DNA of 64,000 nucleotides from Pseudomonas ceruminis (GCF_021602025.1 NZ_BQHW01000005.1:186001-250000), one strand, 5' to 3'; positions 1 to 10,300 are shown, counted from the stretch's first letter. Notes: generated by a model from the sequence alone, not told the origin. Numbers and translations: made by a program.

Positions 1-40
1 CATTGAGCTGCAGCGGGCGCTTGGCGTCGATTGGCGTCAT
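1..40 (-). CDS. pyrB: Aspartate carbamoyltransferase, first 13 codons (truncated by window edge)
   Basis: The reverse complement reads ATG followed by MTPIDAKRPLQLN, which matches the N-terminus I know for Pseudomonas PyrB. The gene runs off the left edge. PyrB condenses carbamoyl phosphate with aspartate in pyrimidine synthesis. It starts 13 bases after the pyrR stop, so it is almost certainly in the same operon (pyrR-pyrB, usually followed by a pyrC-like gene). Only the start is visible, so the call rests on these residues and the gene order. Confidence 0.85.
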   Translation of the reverse strand, partial: MTPIDAKRPLQLN

Positions 41-53
41 CGCGAGGGGACTC

Positions 54-572
54 TTAAAGGGCGGAAGCGGTGGCGAGGTCCTGGCGCTCGAGGGCGAGCG
101 GTGCGGGTCCGGTCAATTTTACCCGTTCATGGGCAGTCAGCGACAGGGTAGCGCCCAGTACATTCGGACGGATCGGCAATTCGCCGGCATCCAGGTCGAG
201 CAGGCAGACCAGGCTGACGCTGGCCGGGCGGCCGTAGTCGAACAGTTCGTTGAGGGCGGCGCGGATGGTACGACCACTCATCAGCACGTCATCGATCAGC
301 ACCAGGTGCTGGCCCTCGACCTCGAACGGCAGCTCCGACGGGCGCACTTGCGGGTGCAGGCCGTTCTGGCTGAAGTCGTCGCGGTAGAAGGAAACGTCCA
401 GGGCGCCCAGTGGGCTGCTGTCGCCCATCTCCTGCTGCAGGGCCTGGGCTACCCAGACGCCGCCGGTGCGGATGCCGATGAACCGCGGTTCGGTGATGCC
501 GCGGCGGGCCAGATCGGCGCGAAGGTCGACAGCCATCTGCCGGATCAGGTCGGCGGGATTGGGTAGGCTCAT
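54..572 (-). CDS. pyrR: Bifunctional pyrimidine regulatory protein / uracil phosphoribosyltransferase PyrR
   Basis: 172 residues, the usual PyrR length. The PRPP-binding signature of type I phosphoribosyltransferases is clear at residues 90-102 ([12 protein letters not shown]). The start at 572 has a good AGGAG ribosome site 8-9 bases upstream; the open frame continues further upstream but without family similarity. In Gram-positives PyrR is an RNA-binding attenuation protein; in pseudomonads it precedes pyrB and is thought to regulate the pyr genes. It lies 50 bases downstream of ruvX and 13 bases upstream of pyrB, all on the minus strand. Whether this copy has uracil phosphoribosyltransferase activity cannot be told from sequence. 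Confidence 0.95.
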   Translation of the reverse strand: MSLPNPADLIRQMAVDLRADLARRGITEPRFIGIRTGGVWVAQALQQEMGDSSPLGALDVSFYRDDFSQNGLHPQVRPSELPFEVEGQHLVLIDDVLMSGRTIRAALNELFDYGRPASVSLVCLLDLDAGELPIRPNVLGATLSLTAHERVKLTGPAPLALERQDLATASAL

Positions 573-622
573 TGCGTGTCTCCTGGAGGGCGCCGGGTTG
601 GCCCGACGGCAAGGCGTAAAAT

Positions 623-1048
623 TCAGGTGTTGGCCTCCAGCCAGCCTTGCAGCAGCAGGGCGGCGGCGATGGCATCGACCGGGTTGTCGCGGTAACTGCC
701 GCGCTGGCCGCCACGGGCCAGGCGTTCGCCCTTGGCCTCGAAGGTGGTCAGGCGTTCGTCGTGGGTGTGCACCGGCAGGTTGAAGCGGCCGTTGAGGCGG
801 CGCGCGAACTTTTCGGCGCGGGCGCTCATTTCGCTGGGTGTGCCATCCATGTTCAGTGGCAGGCCGACGACGATTGCGTCGGGCTTCCACTCAGCGATGA
901 GTTTTTCCACCTGGGCCCAATCCGGCACGCCGTTCTGCGCCTTGAGGGTACACAGTTCGCGGGCTTGGCCAGTAACCACCTGGCCCACGGCCACACCGAT
1001 CTGTTTGCTGCCGTAATCGAAACCCAGCAGCAGGCGTAATTCGGCCAT
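623..1048 (-). CDS. ruvX: Putative pre-16S rRNA nuclease RuvX/YqgF
   Basis: 141 residues, the family's normal size. It has the RNase H-like fold signature near the start ([12 protein letters not shown], with the acidic D11) and conserved downstream motifs [16 protein letters not shown] and the C-terminal [10 protein letters not shown]. The family processes the 5' end of pre-16S rRNA in E. coli; an older proposal was Holliday junction resolution. Its ATG overlaps the algH stop as TGATG, so translational coupling with algH is likely. A longer in-frame opening exists upstream but lies within algH in another frame, so the ATG at 1048 is preferred. Confidence 0.94.
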   Translation of the reverse strand: MAELRLLLGFDYGSKQIGVAVGQVVTGQARELCTLKAQNGVPDWAQVEKLIAEWKPDAIVVGLPLNMDGTPSEMSARAEKFARRLNGRFNLPVHTHDERLTTFEAKGERLARGGQRGSYRDNPVDAIAAALLLQGWLEANT

Positions 1049-1617
1049 CAGGCGTGACCCGCCTGGCTGGTCAGCAGGCTGAGGTTGATCCCCAGGCTGG
1101 CGGCTGCGGCGTTCAGGCGCAGGTCGCTGGCCAGGCCAAAGATGATTTGCGCGTCGAACGGGCAATTGAGCCACGCGTTGTCGGCAAGCTCGGCCTCCAG
1201 TTGCCCGGCTTCCCAGCCCGCATAGCCCAAGGTGATCAGGCTTTTCTGTGGGCCCACGCCCTCGGCGATGGCGAACAGCACGTCCTGGGAGGTGGACAGC
1301 GACAGGCCCTCCAGCTCGACAGTGGCCTGGTAGCTGCATTCGCTGCTGTGGAGCACGAAGCCGCGGTCGGTCTGCACTGGGCCGCCCTGGTAAATCGGCA
1401 CCTGCAGGGTGCTGGCAGGGGGCTCTTCGTCCGGGCGCAACTGCTCGAGAATATCCGCCAGGTTCAGTTCCTGAGGTCGATTGACCACCAGGCCCATGGC
1501 GCCATTGGCGTTGTGCTCGACGATGTACGTGAGGGTCTGGGCGAAGTTCGGATCGGCCATGTGCGGCATGGCGATCAGGAACTGATGCTTGAGGTAGCTC
1601 GGGGCGAGGGTTTTCAT
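1048..1617 (-). CDS. algH: YqgE/AlgH family protein
   Basis: 189 residues, matching Pseudomonas AlgH/UPF0301 (DUF179) proteins, with the typical N-terminal MKTLAPSYLKHQFLIAMP and motifs VVNRP and YQGGPV. The name comes from an alginate-regulation phenotype in P. aeruginosa; the biochemical role is still poorly defined. It sits directly upstream of ruvX with a stop/start overlap, an association that is very conserved in proteobacteria. An ATG 48 bases further upstream would add 16 residues without family similarity. No strong ribosome site precedes either ATG, so the start rests on homology. Confidence 0.92.
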   Translation of the reverse strand: MKTLAPSYLKHQFLIAMPHMADPNFAQTLTYIVEHNANGAMGLVVNRPQELNLADILEQLRPDEEPPASTLQVPIYQGGPVQTDRGFVLHSSECSYQATVELEGLSLSTSQDVLFAIAEGVGPQKSLITLGYAGWEAGQLEAELADNAWLNCPFDAQIIFGLASDLRLNAAAASLGINLSLLTSQAGHA

Positions 1618-1703
1618 GGGGGATAGTGTGGCGCCAGGTGGCGAGGCTGACAAGGTGCTGTGCATGGCTTGCGCGCCCCCACCGGGGCAGCGCCGGCTGC
1701 AGA

Positions 1704-2609
1704 TCAGTTACTGGAAAGCCGGTCCCCACGGGCAAACCGCCAGGTGCGGATGATCTCCAGACGGTCGTACTCGGCCAGGTCCCCGGTAAACGGTGCAAAC
1801 GGCGCCGCCAGCCGCACGATGCGCTGCGCCGCCTGGTCCAGCACCGGCTGCCCGGAGGACTCCAGCACCAGCACCTCATAGAGCGAGCCATCGCGGTTGA
1901 TCGACACCATCATCCGCAAGTTGCCGTAGATCTGTTGCCGACGGGCTTCGTCGGGGTAGTTGAGGTTGCCCACCCGCTCGACCTTCTTGCGCCACTCCTC
2001 CTTGTACCAGGCACCCTTGTCGCGCATGGTCGAGGCCGCGTTCAGGCGGTGGATACGCGGGCGCTTGGCGTACATCTGCTGTTCGTTGGACAGCTCGGCC
2101 TCAAGGCTGGCGATCTGGCTCGACAGCTGCGAGCTGTCGAATTCTGGCGTGGCGGCGGCAGGCTTGGGCTGCGGCTTGCTTTCCCTGGGCTTGGGTTCGA
2201 CCTTTTGCGGTTTGGGCGCCTTGGTGGTCACCGCGGACTTGTGCGGCGTCGGCGGTGGCGCGACCTCGGGCTTGGCCGCTGGTGGCGGGGTAACCTTGTT
2301 GATCTTGCTGTCCTGGAACGGCGCGACCTCGGTGGTAGTGGGCACCGCCTTTTTATCCAGGGTGCCGCTGCCCTGCTGGTTGTCCTGGGCCTGAAAATCC
2401 GCCTTCTCGGGTGCTTTCTCGCTCTTGAAGGTGGCCAGGGTGATGTCCATGGTCTGGCGGATTTCAGCCGGCTTGACCACGGTAAAGCCCACGCCCAGGA
2501 TCAGCGCCAGGTGCACCAGGGCAGCCAGGAAGAGGGTAAAGCCAAGCCGGTCCACCGGGCGGACGCGGGGTGGCAACAGGTCGGCAGGGATGTCGGCGGG
2601 CAGCGTCAT
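1704..2609 (-). CDS. tonB3: Energy transducer TonB, TonB3-like
   Basis: 301 residues. A single membrane segment at about 23-45 follows a short cytoplasmic tail. Next comes a periplasmic Pro/Lys-rich spacer (about 90-150, many KP and PK pairs), a helical stretch, and a TonB C-terminal domain at about 210-295 with the YPDEARRQQIYG entry motif. TonB proteins couple ExbB/ExbD proton-motive energy to outer-membrane receptors. No exbB or exbD lies nearby. The position between algH and gshB, just before pilG, is the same as tonB3 in P. aeruginosa, which has been reported to be needed for twitching motility and pilus assembly. The TonB3 assignment rests on this synteny, which I recall rather than searched. 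Confidence 0.85.
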   Translation of the reverse strand: MTLPADIPADLLPPRVRPVDRLGFTLFLAALVHLALILGVGFTVVKPAEIRQTMDITLATFKSEKAPEKADFQAQDNQQGSGTLDKKAVPTTTEVAPFQDSKINKVTPPPAAKPEVAPPPTPHKSAVTTKAPKPQKVEPKPRESKPQPKPAAATPEFDSSQLSSQIASLEAELSNEQQMYAKRPRIHRLNAASTMRDKGAWYKEEWRKKVERVGNLNYPDEARRQQIYGNLRMMVSINRDGSLYEVLVLESSGQPVLDQAAQRIVRLAAPFAPFTGDLAEYDRLEIIRTWRFARGDRLSSN

Positions 2610-2624
2610 CGGGTATCCACGGTC

Positions 2625-2717
2625 AGCTTCAAGCTACAAGCCGCAAGCTGCAAGAAAGTGCAGATGGGTGCATGCCGGCAGTTTATTGCGGCTTGCAGCT
2701 TGGAGCTTGCGGCTGCG
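2625..2717. repeat. Imperfect inverted repeat built of CAAGCTGC-like units
   Basis: In the tonB3-gshB gap, an arm at 2625-2654 made of repeated CAAGC units faces a near reverse-complementary arm at 2686-2717. Each arm itself looks like 2-4 copies of a unit of about 8 bases. Similar material recurs upstream of pilG (3839-3929), and a short GCTGCAAGCTTG piece lies after ahcY (24411-24422). It fits an interspersed intergenic palindrome of pseudomonads distinct from the GCGGG-type REPs elsewhere in the window. Confidence 0.6.
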
Positions 2718-2756
2718 CATCATAACCCACTCCGCGCGTTTGCTCCGCGTCCGCGG

Positions 2757-3710
2757 TCAGCGTGCCTGCAACTGGCGATCAATGGCATCCATCAGCTTGC
2801 CACCGATATCGGTGTTGTAAGCAGCATCGATCTCGCGGATGCAGGTTGGGCTGGTGACGTTGATCTCGGTGAGGTAGTCGCCGATCACGTCCAGGCCGAC
2901 GAACAGTAGGCCCTTTGCACGCAGGGTGGGGCCGACCTGCGCGGCGATCCAGCGGTCACGTTCGCTCAGCGGCCGCGCTTCGCCACGGCCACCGGCGGCC
3001 AGGTTGCCGCGGGTCTCGCCGCTGGCGGGAATGCGCGCCAGGCAGTAGTCGACCGGCTCGCCGTCGATCATCAGGATGCGCTTGTCGCCGTCCTTGATGG
3101 CCGGCAGGTAGGCCTGGGCCATGATCTGCTGGGCGCCCAGCGCGGTCAGGGTTTCCAGGATCACCGAGAGATTGGGGTCGCCCACACGGTGGCGGAAGAT
3201 CGAGGTACCCCCCATGCCGTCCAGGGGTTTGAGGATCACGTCGCCATGCTGGGCGGCGAACTCGCGAATGATGTCCGGGCGACGGCTGACCAGGGTGGGG
3301 GGCGTGCACTGCGGGAACAGGGTGGCGAACAGTTTTTCGTTGCAGTCGCGCAGGCTCTGCGGGCGGTTGACCACCAGCACGCCGTCGGCCTCGGCCTGTT
3401 CCAGCAGGTAGGTGCTGTAGACGAACTCCATGTCGAACGGCGGATCCTTGCGCATCAGGATCACGTCGAGTTCGGCCAGGGTGCTGTCCTGTTCTTCGCC
3501 CAGTTCGAACCAGCGCGCCGGGTCGGCGAAGACCTTGAGTGGGCGCATCCGTGCGCGGGCCTTGCCTTGGCCCTGATACAGGTCGCGCTGCTCCATGTAG
3601 AACAGGCTCCAGCCGCGGGCCTGGGCGGCCAGCAACATGGCCAGCGAGCTGTCCTTCTTGTAGGAGATGGACGCAATAGGGTCCATGACAATGCCGAGGC
3701 GAACGCTCAT
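2757..3710 (-). CDS. gshB: Glutathione synthetase
   Basis: 317 residues, standard bacterial GshB length. It joins gamma-glutamylcysteine and glycine with ATP, the second step of glutathione synthesis, in the cytosol. The ATP-grasp features are present: DPIASISYKKDSSL at the N-terminus, the ILKPLDGMGG nucleotide loop, and the C-terminal metal/substrate stretch EINVTSPTCIREID. The ATG at 3710 follows an AGAGGAACC ribosome site. It is divergent from pilG and upstream of tonB3 on the same strand, with a repeat-bearing gap of 147 bases between them. Confidence 0.97.
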   Translation of the reverse strand: MSVRLGIVMDPIASISYKKDSSLAMLLAAQARGWSLFYMEQRDLYQGQGKARARMRPLKVFADPARWFELGEEQDSTLAELDVILMRKDPPFDMEFVYSTYLLEQAEADGVLVVNRPQSLRDCNEKLFATLFPQCTPPTLVSRRPDIIREFAAQHGDVILKPLDGMGGTSIFRHRVGDPNLSVILETLTALGAQQIMAQAYLPAIKDGDKRILMIDGEPVDYCLARIPASGETRGNLAAGGRGEARPLSERDRWIAAQVGPTLRAKGLLFVGLDVIGDYLTEINVTSPTCIREIDAAYNTDIGGKLMDAIDRQLQAR

Positions 3711-3838
3711 GGGGGTGGTTCCTCTTGGCGGCGTGTGGCCGCGACGAATCGAAAGAAAAGTGGCTCAGGGTGGCGCCGCGAACGCCGCGGGTCAAGGGGC
3801 GTGGTAGATGGAATGGCCTCCCGGAGTGTGCTAAAAAT

Positions 3839-3929
3839 GCAGCTGCAAGCCTTGAGCCACACGCGTCAAGAAAGACCAGCCCTGCGACGGGCTGCTTTTG
3901 CTTGCAGCCTGGCGCTTGCAACTTGCTGC
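3839..3929. repeat. Second copy of the CAAGCTGC-type inverted repeat
   Basis: The 241-base gap between divergent gshB and pilG has an arm at about 3839-3856 (GCAGCTGCAAGCC) and a facing arm at about 3901-3929 (CTTGCAGCC then GCTTGCAAC). Between them is a short hairpin CAGCCC/GGGCTG (3877-3882 and 3889-3894). It resembles the element at 2625-2717 in unit sequence. The promoters of gshB and pilG must lie in this gap, but I could not define them. Confidence 0.5.
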
Positions 3930-3951
3930 TAATTTCCTCTGGTAGGCATCT

Positions 3952-4353
3952 ATGGAACAACCCCTGAAGGTGATGGTGATCGACGATTCACGCACGATCC
4001 GCCGCACCGCGCAGATGTTGCTCGGCGAAGCAGGCTGCGAGGTGATCACGGCCAGCGACGGCTTCGATGCCCTGGCCAAGATCGTCGACCACGCGCCACA
4101 GATCATCTTCGTCGATGTGCTGATGCCGCGCCTGGACGGCTACCAGACCTGCGCCGTGATCAAGCACAACAGTGCATTCAAGGACATCCCGGTGATCCTT
4201 CTGTCATCACGGGACGGGCTATTCGACAAGGCCCGAGGCCGGGTGGTTGGCTCTGACCAGTTCCTGACCAAACCATTCAGCAAGGAAGAACTGCTCGATG
4301 CGATCAGGGCCCATGTGCCCGGGTTCGCCGTGCACGAACAAGACGTACCCTGA
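3952..4353 (+). CDS. pilG: Type IV pilus response regulator PilG (CheY-like)
   Basis: 133 residues, a single receiver domain. Acidic pocket D11/D12, phosphoacceptor D55 (VDVLMPRLDG) and K107 (TKPF) are intact, so it should be phosphorylatable. In P. aeruginosa PilG receives phosphate from ChpA and promotes pilus extension and cAMP signalling. It opens a six-gene plus-strand cluster pilG-pilH-pilI-pilJ-chpA-chpC and is divergent from gshB. The ribosome site before the ATG is weak. Function is assigned from very close family resemblance and gene order. Confidence 0.95.
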   Translation: MEQPLKVMVIDDSRTIRRTAQMLLGEAGCEVITASDGFDALAKIVDHAPQIIFVDVLMPRLDGYQTCAVIKHNSAFKDIPVILLSSRDGLFDKARGRVVGSDQFLTKPFSKEELLDAIRAHVPGFAVHEQDVP

Positions 4354-4400
4354 CCGCGCCCGAGGTGGTGCGGCCTTTATTTTCCTGACGGGGAAACAGC

Positions 4401-4766
4401 ATGGCCCGAGTTCTGATTGTCGACGATTCGCCGACAGAGATGTACAGATTGACCGAATGGCTCGAGAAGCATGGCCACCAAGTGCTCAAGGCCAACAACG
4501 GTGCCGACGCTGTGGCCTTGGCTCGCCAGGAAAGGCCCGACGCGGTGCTGATGGATATCGTCATGCCCGGCATGAATGGTTTCCAGGCCACCCGGCAATT
4601 GAGCAAGGACCCAGAAACCAGCGCCATCCCAGTGCTCATCGTCACCACCAAGGATCAGGAAACCGACCGGATTTGGGCCCAGCGTCAGGGTGCGCGCGGT
4701 TTCGTCACCAAGCCGGTGGAAGAAAACGCCCTGATCGCCAAACTCAACGAAGTGCTGGGCGCTTGA
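4401..4766 (+). CDS. pilH: Type IV pilus response regulator PilH (CheY-like)
   Basis: 121 residues, a single receiver domain with D8/D9, phosphoacceptor D52 (MDIVMPGMNG) and K104 (TKPV). In P. aeruginosa PilH acts opposite PilG and is linked to pilus retraction or to draining phosphate from ChpA. It lies 47 bases after pilG with a GGGGAAA ribosome site. Its stop overlaps the TTG start of pilI, so the two are probably translationally coupled. Confidence 0.95.
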   Translation: MARVLIVDDSPTEMYRLTEWLEKHGHQVLKANNGADAVALARQERPDAVLMDIVMPGMNGFQATRQLSKDPETSAIPVLIVTTKDQETDRIWAQRQGARGFVTKPVEENALIAKLNEVLGA

Positions 4767-5317
4767 CCACCCGCCCCCAGGGCGCGTCGCTGACCGCCTT
4801 CGAGTTGTTGCTGGACATCGACCGGCGCTGCCGCCTGCTGGTAGCCGACCAACCGCCGCAGGGTACGCGCCCGCAGCAATGGAGCGGTATCGGTTTTCGC
4901 ATTGCCGGGCAGTGGTTCGTTGCGCCCATGGGCGAGGTGGCTGAGGTGTTGCGCGAGCCGCGCAGCAGCCGCGTACCGGGGGTACAGCCCTGGGTCTGCG
5001 GGGTAGCCAACCTGCGCGGGCGGCTGCTGCCGGTGATGGACCTGAGCAGTTTCTTTGGCCTGGGCCCGGTGGCACCGGGCAAGCAGCGGCGTGTGCTGGT
5101 GCTTGACCACGAGGACCTGTTCGTCGGCTTGCTGGTCGATGAAGTGCTGGGCCTGCAGCACTTTGCCCTGGACAGCCTGGAGCTGTCACCGCCGCAGCCG
5201 CTGATTCGCGCCGCAGCGCGGTTCGTGCAGGGGCATTTCCTGCGTGAGCGCAGTTGGGCGATCTTCAGCCCCTTCGCCCTGGCCCAGGCGCCGGGCTTTC
5301 TCGACGTGGCGCTATAG
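4763..5317 (+). CDS. pilI: Pilus chemosensory coupling protein PilI (CheW-like)
   Basis: 184 residues with a CheW-type SH3-like core ([44 protein letters not shown]). It should link the receptor PilJ to the kinase ChpA. The first in-frame ATG would delete the first third of the domain, so translation most likely starts at the TTG at 4763, which overlaps the pilH stop (TTGA). This gives [20 protein letters not shown], close to the known PilI start and length (about 178 in P. aeruginosa). The frame is open far upstream only as a shadow of pilH. Confidence 0.9.
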   Translation: MTTRPQGASLTAFELLLDIDRRCRLLVADQPPQGTRPQQWSGIGFRIAGQWFVAPMGEVAEVLREPRSSRVPGVQPWVCGVANLRGRLLPVMDLSSFFGLGPVAPGKQRRVLVLDHEDLFVGLLVDEVLGLQHFALDSLELSPPQPLIRAAARFVQGHFLRERSWAIFSPFALAQAPGFLDVAL

Positions 5318-5328
5318 GACTTTCGAAC

Positions 5329-7389
5329 GTGAACAAGCCAGCCACCAATGTCGCGCCTGCCAGCATGACCCCGCGCACCCGCAGTATCGTGCAGATCACC
5401 GTGCTGTTCGTGGTGCTGATCCTGTCGATCATCCTGCTGTTCGCCAATTTCGCGTATCTCAACACCCAGTCCAATCACGACAAGCAGTACATCGGCCATG
5501 CCGGCGAGTTGCGCGTGTTGTCCCAGCGGATTGCCAAGAACGCTACCGAGGCAGCGGCCGGCAAGGCCCTGGCATTCAAGCTGCTGTCGGATGCGCGCAA
5601 CGACTTCGAGCGGCGCTGGAGCTACTTGCGCGAAGGCGACAAGTCCACCGGTCTACCGGCGGCGCCGGCCACCGTGAAGGATGAAATGGAAGCGGTGCGG
5701 CAGGATTGGGAAAACCTGCGCAAGAACACCGACACCATTCTTGCCAGCGAACAGACCGTGCTTTCGTTGCACCAGGTGGCAGCCACGCTCGCTGAAACCG
5801 TGCCGCAACTGCAGGTCGAGTACGAAAAGGTGGTCGAAATCCTGCTGCAAAGCGGCGCCCCGGCCAATCAGGTAGTGGTGGCCCAGCGCCAGTTGCTGCT
5901 TGCCGAACGCATTCTTGGCTCGGTCAATACCGTGCTGGCCGGCGACGATACCGCCGCGCAGGCCGCCGATGCCTTCGGTCGCGATGCAAACCGCTTCGGC
6001 CAAGTGCTCGAGGGGATGCTCGGGGGCAACCCGGCCATCCAGGTCACCCGGGTCGAAGACGCCGACGCCCGGGCCCGTCTGGCCGAAATCGCCGAGTTGT
6101 TCCAGTTCGTTGCAGGCTCGGTGGATGAAATCCTCGAAACCTCGCCAGAACTGTTCCGCGTGCGTGAAGCGGCCGGCAACATCTTCAGCCTGTCGCAGAC
6201 CCTGCTCGACGAAGCGTCACACCTGGCCAACAGTTTCGAGAACCTGGCCGCCGGGCGCACCCTCGATACCGTCGGTGGTTATGCCCTGGGCCTGCTGGCG
6301 CTGGCCTCGATCATCCTTATCGGCCTGGTAATGGTGCGCACCACCCACAGGCAACTGCACGAAACGGCTGAGAAGAACGAGCGCAACCAGCAGGCGATCA
6401 TGCGCCTGCTCGATGAAATCGAAGAGCTCGCCGACGGTGACCTGACCGTGACCGTGTCGGTTACCGAGGACTTTACCGGTGCCATCGCCGACTCGATCAA
6501 CTATTCCGTCGACCAGTTGCGCGACCTGGTGGCCACCATCAACCACAGTGCCGAACAAGTGGCGGCGGCCGTGCAGGATACGCAGAACACCGCACGCCAG
6601 CTGGCCAAGGCTTCGGAACACCAGGCCGAGCAGATCAGCGAGGCGTCCGAAGCCGTGGGTGACATGGTCGAATCGATCGACCGGGTGTCGGCACATGCCT
6701 ACGAGTCGGCCAAGGTGGCCGAGCGTTCGGTGGCGATCGCCAACAAGGGTAACGAGGTGGTGCACAACACCATCAATGGCATGGACAACATTCGCGAGCA
6801 GATCCAGGACACCGCCAAGCGGATCAAGCGCCTGGGTGAGTCTTCGCAAGAGATCGGCGACATCGTCAGCCTGATCGACGACATTGCCGACCAGACCAAC
6901 ATTCTTGCCCTGAACGCGGCCATCCAGGCATCGCTGGCAGGTGAGGCAGGCCGAGGGTTTGCCGTGGTCGCCGACGAAGTGCAGCGTCTGGCAGAGCGTT
7001 CGTCTTCGGCGACGCGGCAGATCGAGGCGCTGGTGCGGACCATTCAGGCCGACACCAACGAGGCGGTGATCTCGATGGAGCAGACCACCGCCGAAGTGGT
7101 CCGTGGCGCACGCCTGGCGCAGGATGCCGGGGTTGCACTGGCCGAAATCGAAGGGGTTTCGCAAACCCTCGCCGAACTTATCCACAGCATCTCCGACGCT
7201 GCCCAGTTGCAAACCTCCTCGGCAGGGCAGATTTCCCACACCATGGCGGTGATTCAGCAGATTACTGCACAGACCTCCGCCGGTTCTGGCGCCACGGCCG
7301 ATAGCATCCGCCACCTGGCACGCATGGCCAGCGAAATGCGCCGGTCGGTGTCCGGTTTCACCTTGCCGGCACCCGCCGAGCGGCGCTGA
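5329..7389 (+). CDS. pilJ: Type IV pilus methyl-accepting chemoreceptor PilJ
   Basis: 686 residues from a GTG at 5329, 11 bases after pilI; PilJ of P. aeruginosa is 682. An N-terminal membrane helix (about 18-42) is followed by a PilJ-type periplasmic sensor region beginning [20 protein letters not shown], a second membrane helix near 320-340, a HAMP-like region, and a cytoplasmic signalling domain with the hairpin tip [16 protein letters not shown]. It senses pilus-related surface contact in P. aeruginosa. No methyltransferase (pilK) or methylesterase (chpB) gene follows, unlike P. aeruginosa, so how adaptation is achieved here is open. An ATG 12 codons further in is a possible alternative start. 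Confidence 0.95.
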   Translation: MNKPATNVAPASMTPRTRSIVQITVLFVVLILSIILLFANFAYLNTQSNHDKQYIGHAGELRVLSQRIAKNATEAAAGKALAFKLLSDARNDFERRWSYLREGDKSTGLPAAPATVKDEMEAVRQDWENLRKNTDTILASEQTVLSLHQVAATLAETVPQLQVEYEKVVEILLQSGAPANQVVVAQRQLLLAERILGSVNTVLAGDDTAAQAADAFGRDANRFGQVLEGMLGGNPAIQVTRVEDADARARLAEIAELFQFVAGSVDEILETSPELFRVREAAGNIFSLSQTLLDEASHLANSFENLAAGRTLDTVGGYALGLLALASIILIGLVMVRTTHRQLHETAEKNERNQQAIMRLLDEIEELADGDLTVTVSVTEDFTGAIADSINYSVDQLRDLVATINHSAEQVAAAVQDTQNTARQLAKASEHQAEQISEASEAVGDMVESIDRVSAHAYESAKVAERSVAIANKGNEVVHNTINGMDNIREQIQDTAKRIKRLGESSQEIGDIVSLIDDIADQTNILALNAAIQASLAGEAGRGFAVVADEVQRLAERSSSATRQIEALVRTIQADTNEAVISMEQTTAEVVRGARLAQDAGVALAEIEGVSQTLAELIHSISDAAQLQTSSAGQISHTMAVIQQITAQTSAGSGATADSIRHLARMASEMRRSVSGFTLPAPAERR

Positions 7390-7399
7390 GGGATCATCC

Positions 7400-10300
7400 A
7401 TGGCTTCAGCAGCAGTAAGCCCCGAACGCCACGACACGGTCGCCCTGGCCTGGACCAGGGCGGCGATCCTCGATTGCCTGGGCCAGGCACGTCAGGCCCT
7501 GGAGCGCTTTGCCGGGGAGACGGGCGACCTGTCGATACTGGCGTTCGTGGTGGATAACCTGCACCAGGTGCACGGCTGCCTGCGCATGCTCGAACTGCGC
7601 GGTGCCACGCGCCTGGCCGAAGAACTGGAACTGTTGGCCAGGGCCATGGCCGAGGGCCATGTCAGCCCGCGCGGTGATTGCCTGGGCCCACTGTTTCGCG
7701 GCCTGGAGCAGTTGCCGTCGTACCTGGAGCGGTTGCGCGGGGCGCGTCATGACCTGCCCTTGGTGATGCTGCCATTGCTCAACCAGCTGCGCGCCTGTCG
7801 CGGGGTCGAGCCCTTGGCCCAGGGCAGCCTGATCAGTGGCGCAGCCCAGCGCTTTGCAGGCTCCGACGACCTGGCCAACCTTGACCTGTCGCTGGGGAAT
7901 TGGCGCGAGCAGATTCAGGCAGGGCCGGGCCGCGATGCCCTGCGATCGGTCGTCACTGCCTTGTGCGACGACCTGATGCGGATCAAGGAGCGCCTGGACC
8001 AGTTCGTGCGGGGTGACCGCCAGCACAGCGAGCAGCTCGACAGCCTGCTGGCGCCCCTGCGCCACGTTGCCGACACCCTCGCGGTGCTGGGCTTTCAGCA
8101 ACCACGGCGGGTCATCATCGACCAGGTACTGGCCCTGCAAGCCCTGGCCCAGGGTGAACGCTCCGTGGATGACGCGGTGCTCATGGATGTGGCCGGTGCC
8201 CTGCTGTATGTAGAGGCCAGCCTCAATGGCATGGTTGGCCCGCTCGACGAGGGTGGGCAAGGTGGCCTGCCAGGCTCTGACCTGGCCGAAATCCGGCAAT
8301 TGGTGCTGAGCGAAGCCTTGGCCGTGCTGCAGCAGGCCAAGGACTTGATCGGTGATTGCCTGGAGTCGGGCTGGCCGCGCCAGCGTCTGCAACCACTGCC
8401 GGGGCTGTTGCAGCAGGTGCGCGGGGCGCTGGCGATGCTGATGCTGCCGGCCGCTGCTGAGGTGTTCGCAGGCTGTGCTGGCTATGTGCAAGGCTGGTTG
8501 CAGCACCTGGAAACCGAGCCCCCGGCAGATGAACTGGACCATTTGGCCGAGGCCCTGAGTGCTGGAGAATGCTACCTGCAATGGCGGGTAGCAGACCCGT
8601 TGGCAGATGGCCAACCCTTCCTCGACATGGCGCGCGCCAGCCTGGCAGCACTGGGCGTGCAATGCGCGCTTGGCGATACGGCCCACCTGCAGGACGGCGG
8701 CGATGGTATCGATGATCAATTGCGCGAGGTGTTCCTCGAAGAGGCGAGCGAACTGTTGCCGGAGATCGAGCGCCACTGGTTGCGCTGGCGCGCCGACAAT
8801 TCACTGCGCGATGCCCTGGTAGAGGTGCGCCGCGACTTGCACACGCTCAAAGGCAGTGGCCGCATGGTCCATGCCGAAGCGGTGGCCGAGCTGGCCTGGG
8901 GCGGCGAGCACCTGCTCAACCGGGTGCTGGAAGGGCGTATCGCGCTGGCGCCCGAGGCCGTGGTGGCGCTGCAGCAGGTGGTCGTGCATTTACCCGATCT
9001 GCTGGCAGATTTTGCAGCAGGCCAGATGCCACAAGTGACCGAAATCGAGCAACTGGCCAGCCACCTGCATGCCTTGGCAGAGAACGATTCACTGGCGGGT
9101 AGCGAGATCGATGGCCTCGACCCACGCTTGCTGGAGATTTTCCGCACCGAGGCCCAGGGCCATCTGGCCAGTCTGGAGGCATTCCTGCAGGCTGCCGATG
9201 GCCACGACACGCCGGTCAGTGACGGTCTGCAGCGCGCTTTGCACACACTCAAGGGCAGCGCCGCCATGGCTGGGGTCATGCCCGTCGCCGAGCTGGCCAC
9301 CGCCTTCGATCGACTGGTGCGTGAGTACAGAGGCCACCAGGTGCCGTTGCAGGGGGCTGAACTGGAATGGCTGGAAGCGGCGCGGGCCTTGTTCCACCAA
9401 GGCCTGGCGCAGCTTGGCAGCACGCCGCTGGCGGCCCTCCCTGGCGCGGCGTCGCTCATCGAGCAGGTCGGCGAGGCTGTGGATACTCGCCTGGCAAGCT
9501 TGCATGACGCCACGCAGCCGGTACGCCGGGGCAAGCGGGACCCGCAACTGATCGCCAGTTTTCTTGCCCAGGCCATGGACATCCTGCTGGATGCCGAGTC
9601 GCTGCTGTCGCGCTGGCAGGAGCAGCCGGGCCAGCGCCAGTCACTGGAGACGTTGCTGGATGAGTTGACCACGCTGTGCCATGGCGCACACCTGGTCGAC
9701 TTGTGGCAGCTGGACGATGTCTGCGAGGCGCTGCTGGACCTGTATGGCGCGGTGGAAGAGGGCAGCCTGGGCGCCGATATGCACTTTTTCGCCCAGGCTC
9801 GCCAGGCCCACGAGGCGCTGCTGGACATGCTCGACGAGGTCGCCGCGGGTCAGGAGCCGACGCCGCGCCCAGATTGTATCGAGGGCTTGCGCGGGCTGCT
9901 GGAGGGGGCGCTGGCGCCGGATGCCACCGGCCTGGTGGCACCTGGCTCGGTGACCCCCTTGCCAGCATCGCTGGGGCTGGTTGATGAGGCTGACAGCCCT
10001 GGCGACAAAGAGCTGCTGGAGGTGTTCCTCGAAGAAAGCTCCGACATCGTGGAAAGTGCCGCCGCCGCACTGGCGCGCTGGCAGGCCGACCCACGCAACA
10101 GTGTCGAGGTCGAGAACCTGCTGCGTGACCTGCACACGCTCAAAGGTGGCGCTCGCATGGTCGAGATCACCGCCATTGGCGACCTCGCCCACGAGCTGGA
10201 ATTCCTTTACGAGTTGCTGGCTGCCGGGCGTTTGCCGCCGAGCGCGCCGCTGTTCGCCTTGTTGCAGAACTGCCATGACCGCCTGGCGCACATGCTCGAT

